The position numbers and the translations under genes are program-made. From positions 132,546,442-132,610,441 of the forward strand of contig OZ038382.1 of assembly GCA_964036045.1 (NCBI GenBank): a stretch of DNA of 64,000 bases, in the 5' to 3' direction. The notes beneath the pieces are model-generated. The model was not told where the DNA came from. It was given only the letters and a program-made list of their open reading frames with translations, and did no database searches. How positions within the stretch are numbered: the first letter of the stretch is position 1; each line of letters opens with the position of its first letter. The DNA comes from Eutreptiella sp. 'Long Island Sound 2002' (Eukaryota > Euglenozoa > Euglenophyceae > Eutreptiales > Eutreptiaceae). Positions 60,600 through 64,000 of the stretch are shown here, piece by piece.

Positions 60600-61060
60600 T
60601 TTGAAGCCTATCCGCGGCTATTTAGTGGCGTTGCCAACAAGAATCCTTCAGATTGCGTGAAATTTGGTACGGCCAAGATCAAGCTGAAACCAGACACAAA
60701 AATCTATCGTCACCGGGAATATCAACTCCAAGGCAAACGAGCGGAAGCAATGAAGAAGCTCTTGATGGAGTTCATTGAGCGTGGTTGGACTGAACCCTTC
60801 GATATTGAGTGGGCAAGCCCGGTCTTCATCGTCCTAAAAAAGCGAAGGGTGAATTGCGATTGGTTGTCCATCACAGGGGATTGAACGAACAAACCGAGCA
60901 TGAATCGTACTCGTTACCGCTGATTGACTCCATCCTACAAAAGCAGCAGAGGAAGCGCATCTTCTCGGTGCTGGACTCGAAACATGGGTACCACTACATG
61001 CCGCTGCATGAGGACGCTAGACCATGCACAGCGATGTTGGCTCTGCTGGGTCGCACGTAA
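60600..61060 (+). pseudogene. Ty3 family 2 RT, N-terminal half
   Basis: KIKLKPDTKIYRHREYQL and ASPVFIVLKK, a frameshift near 60840, then AKGELRLVVHHRGLN, PLIDSILQ, FSVLDSKHGYHYMPLHEDAR and the break. The palm with YxDD is missing. The reading stops where family C begins, so that insertion or a rearrangement truncated it. Confidence 0.8.
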
Positions 61061-62360
61061 TCCTACACCACAAACTTAGCGGGCACATCGGTAGACAGCA
61101 GCCAAGTGGCCAAGGACACGCACTCACAGCGCACCGAGCCGCCACACTGATGAACCGGAGCCAAGTGGCCAGGAAACGGCACACGCAACACAACACACCA
61201 AGCGGGCACACTGGTGGACAGGAGCCAAGTGGCCAAGGACACCGTGCACGCAACACAATACACCGAGCAGGCGCACCGGCGAACGGGAGCCAAGTAGCCA
61301 AGCACACTGGGCACACAACACAGGGCGCGGGCACACCTGTGAACAGGAGCAAGGTTGCCAAGGACAACGCATACGGCACACAACACACCGAGCGGGTACA
61401 CCGGTGAAGAGGACTTAACTGGCCAAGGACACCGCACACACAACACAACACAGCGGGGGGGCCCACCGATGAACAGGAGCCAAGTGGCGAAGGGCACCGC
61501 GCACACAGCACACCGCGCGGGCACACCGGTGAACAGGAGCCAAGTGGCCAAGGACACCGCACACACACCACAACACGACGAGCAGGCACACCGGTGAACA
61601 GGAGCCGAGTGGCCGAGGACAGGGTGCACACAACACAACACACCGAGCGGGCGCAACGGCGAACGGGAGCGAAGTGGCCAAGGACAGCTGAGACACAACA
61701 CAACACACCGCGTGCGCACATCGATGAACAGGACCCAAGTGGAGAAGGACACTGGGCACACAGCACACCGCGCGGGCACACCGGTGAACAGGAGATAAGT
61801 GGCCAAGGACACCGCACACGCGACACAACACACCGAGGGGGCACACCGGTGAACAGGAGCCAAGTTGCCAAGGACACTACACACGCGGCACAACACACCG
61901 AGCGGGCACACCGGCGAGCAGAAGCCTAGAGGCCAAGGACACTGCAGACACAGCACACCGAGCGTGCAAACCAGTGAACAGGAGCCAAGTGGCCAGGGAC
62001 ACCGCACACAACACAACATACTGAGTGCTCGCACCGGCGAACAGAAGCCAAGTGGCAAAGGACACCGCAAGCACAGCACACTGGGCGCGCACACCGGTGA
62101 ACAGGAGCCAAGTGGCAAAGGACACCGCACACGCCACCCAATGCACTGAGCAGGCCCACTTGTGAACAGGAGCCAAGTGGCCAAGGACGCACCACACACA
62201 GCACACCGCACGGGCACACGGGTGAACAGGAGCCAAGTGGCCGAGGACACTGCACACAGAGCACACAAGGCGCGTGCACCGGTGAACAACCGCCAAGTGG
62301 CCACAGCCACCCTACACAAGAACACGCTGGGTGCGCACACCGGTGAACAAGCGCCAAGGG
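61061..62360 (+). repeat. Family C minisatellite, about 20 units of 62-64 bp
   Basis: Units carry GAACAGGAGCCAAGTGGCCA and AAGGACACCGCACAC, then a variable CA-rich end with CACCGAGCGGGCACACCGG. The array interrupts the RT fragment. A long open frame on the minus strand (61063-62388) is a by-product of the near-63-bp period. Confidence 0.9.
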
Positions 62361-62964
62361 CCCGTGGACACCGCACACACTTGCACACCTAGGGCAGCCG
62401 AGGGGCAGAAAACAGCAAACGACACTCCACGGGTCGGACGCACTGGGGCGACCCAGCCGGCCAACCGGGCCAGCACCAGGGGCCGTACCCCGAGACCGCT
62501 GGTCCAAGCCCGACGAGGCTGCACCGGGGACCATGGAAAACATCATCCAGAGCCATGGAAGCAACCGGTGACAGGCGAGGCGGTACACAGTCCAGGGGGG
62601 CCCTCCTGCCAAGCGGACAGGCCCCGCAACTCAAGCCACAGAGGGGAGGCGAGCGTACCGTAGACTCGCGGGAGCAATACCCCCTGTGGTGAGAGATACT
62701 CCGAACGGTTGGGCAGCCCCCCAGAGCTGCCGCCCAAAGGAGGGGGAATATGACCCTACCCATGGACACATGTGGGGAAACCCTGCCACCCGGGACACCT
62801 GGACTGGGTGGCCGCGACACTGCCTTCCCAAGCACCTCTGGGAGCGGCTTAAGGGGCAGCTGACCTAGGGCTGTGGGAGGGACAAAACCTACCCTCTAAG
62901 AACATTCTTCCGGCATTGTCAAAGGAGGCCTCCCAAGCTCCCAAAGATAGCCAACTACCTACCT
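62361..62964 (+). mobile_element. Family C 3' region with short ACCT tail
   Basis: Similar to 281-857 throughout, ending AACTACCTACCT (tail 62957-62964). Non-coding. Together with the array it forms the second family C copy in the window. Confidence 0.65.
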
Positions 62965-63495
62965 TGGCCATTGGCCTTCAAGCTCTCGGGTCGTAGTAAT
63001 GATCGTCGGGTCGTCTGATCGGTACGATCTTGATCCCTTCGCTGGGCACATTGAAGAAAAGTTTAGCATTTTTTCGCACGCGCGACTGGGCAAAGCAATG
63101 CGCACATGGCCAAAAATTGAGTTTTTTTTAGCTTCAGATAAGCAGTTGAAGACCCCCCCCCCTATTTTGAGGGTGCTGGATGCTAACAAGCAGGTTGTAG
63201 GGGCACACAGATCACAAAAACGCAATTTACAGCATGCGTATGCACCAAAATTTGCCATTTTTCATGGAAAAAACGGCAAAAAATGGCCGCTTTTTGGTGA
63301 AAAATTGTGTTTTTTGGCCTCAGCAAAGCAGTTGAAGACCTCCCCACCCCTGTTTTGAGGGTGCTGGATGCAAAAAAGCATGTTGTACGGGGACACAGAT
63401 CGCCCAAACACAATTTACAACATGCTAACTACTTAAAAGGGTGTTTTTTTTGATGCTGCAGGTTTTGGGATTTTCGGACGTCATAAAATCCTATG
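62965..63495. repeat. Non-coding, with a 188-bp direct duplication
   Basis: AAGCAGTTGAAGACC followed by a C-rich run and TTTTGAGGGTGCTGGATGC occurs at about 63138 and 63327. The spacer contains CCATTTTTCATGGAAAAAAC and a nearly complementary CGGCAAAAAATGG, a potential hairpin. No gene recognised. Confidence 0.6.
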
Positions 63496-63876
63496 TTAAT
63501 CCAGAGGCCGATTTTCGAAAAAGGTACCCAACCAACCTGTCTCCACGGTTTTGGGATCCACATCCTCACAATCCGCCCTGTGCGGACATTGTTGTTGCAT
63601 ATGATCTTTTGGGCCGCAAACGTGGCATGTGCGCAATCCTTCGTCGCGTTCACTCTTCTTCACTTTCAGCATGTAGCATTCCGCCGTAGTGTGCTCACAA
63701 AGGAACTTGTGGTAGGAGAAATACTTGTCTCCGCATTTCTTACTGTGTGATTTCTTGTAGCGCGGTGATCCTGCACTCAGCTTACGCTTTTGAGGAGCGT
63801 CCTCAAGGTTCCATGAAGAACCTACAATGTCGTCCTGCAACATCACCATGACTTTGAAGGTGTAGTAGGGATGCAA
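63496..63876 (-). pseudogene. Gag zinc-knuckle fragment, probably Ty3
   Basis: 126 codons on the minus strand with a perfect CCHC knuckle CHVCGPKDHMQQQC (C-x2-C-x4-H-x4-C), preceded by YFSYHKFLCEHTTAECYML, a Cys/His spacing often seen just upstream of gag knuckles. It may be the gag of Ty3 family 2, which lacks a knuckle in the 58802-61060 fragment. N-terminal capsid parts would lie beyond the window edge. Confidence 0.6.
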
Positions 63877-64000
63877 ATTTGCAGCGAATTGAATTCAAAT
63901 TTGCCGAATTCGCGGCAAATTTGCTCGCAGCGCAAATTTGCTGCAAATTCGGGCTGCAATTCACGGTACTGCCAATTTGGGGTGAATTCGTGCTGCAAAT
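63877..64000. repeat. AT-rich short-motif cluster
   Basis: Variants of GCAAATTTGC and GAATTC alternate at 8-15 bp spacing up to the window edge, many palindromic. A simple satellite-like or MITE-like sequence; truncated by the window. Confidence 0.55.

Noticed and set aside
61063-62388. Long Cys-rich repeat protein on the minus strand
   Set aside because: It is a translation of the near-63-bp minisatellite; breaks track unit length changes and there is no start or domain context.

Overview
This is a eukaryotic, repeat-dominated window with no recognisable host gene. Every coding sequence I can support belongs to a retrotransposon: two related, very large non-LTR (LINE-type) elements, one nearly intact Ty3/gypsy LTR element, and remnants of a second Ty3/gypsy family. 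Minisatellites and dispersed repeats fill the rest. The host is probably an alga or other protist with a large genome. The style of the Ty3 pol proteins reminds me of dinoflagellate or green-algal elements, but that is an untested impression and no host marker is present.

Layout. Bases 1-857 are the end of a minisatellite-bearing repeat (family C) with an (ACCT)n tail; 858-2300 is non-coding. A 2.52-kb dispersed repeat (family AB) occurs as 2301-2722 plus 26685-28786. It is split by non-LTR element 1 (2723-26674, about 24 kb), which is flanked by a perfect 10-bp target duplication GCCTAGAGAG. Element 1 carries a 213-bp monomer array like an L1 promoter array. Then come a zinc-finger ORF1, an APE endonuclease/reverse transcriptase module, an RNase H module, an unknown ORF4, an SR/Ala-rich ORF5 and a long 3' region.

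Non-LTR element 2 (28787-51826) is related, 5'-truncated and decayed. Its SR-rich last ORF was split at 38753/49536 by the Ty3/gypsy element 38754-49530. That element has 532-bp LTRs about 1% divergent, a 5-bp target duplication AGCGG, a primer-binding site matching initiator tRNA-Met and a polypurine tract. Next to the element 2 tail lies an inverted, 5'-truncated copy of the same 3' end (51843-52648), flanked by a 12-bp target duplication, so the region forms a palindrome of about 1.6 kb. It sits inside the second AB copy (51827-55167).

Bases 55566-58048 (minus strand) and 58802-61060 (plus strand) carry the C-terminal and N-terminal halves of a second Ty3 family, separated by a partial third AB copy. 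A second family C copy (61070-62964) follows. The right edge has a minus-strand gag zinc-knuckle fragment and an AT-rich short-motif cluster.

Most notable observations: (1) the Ty3 element encodes, between protease and reverse transcriptase, a domain resembling Dam-type N6-adenine methyltransferases (DAFA, NPPF), and a degenerate counterpart sits at the same place in the second Ty3 family; (2) in both non-LTR elements a single in-frame UGA separates ORF1 from the endonuclease, with no AUG before the first endonuclease motif, which suggests programmed readthrough; (3) both non-LTR elements carry two extra downstream ORFs, one unknown and one SR-rich; (4) three nested insertions are documented by target-site duplications.
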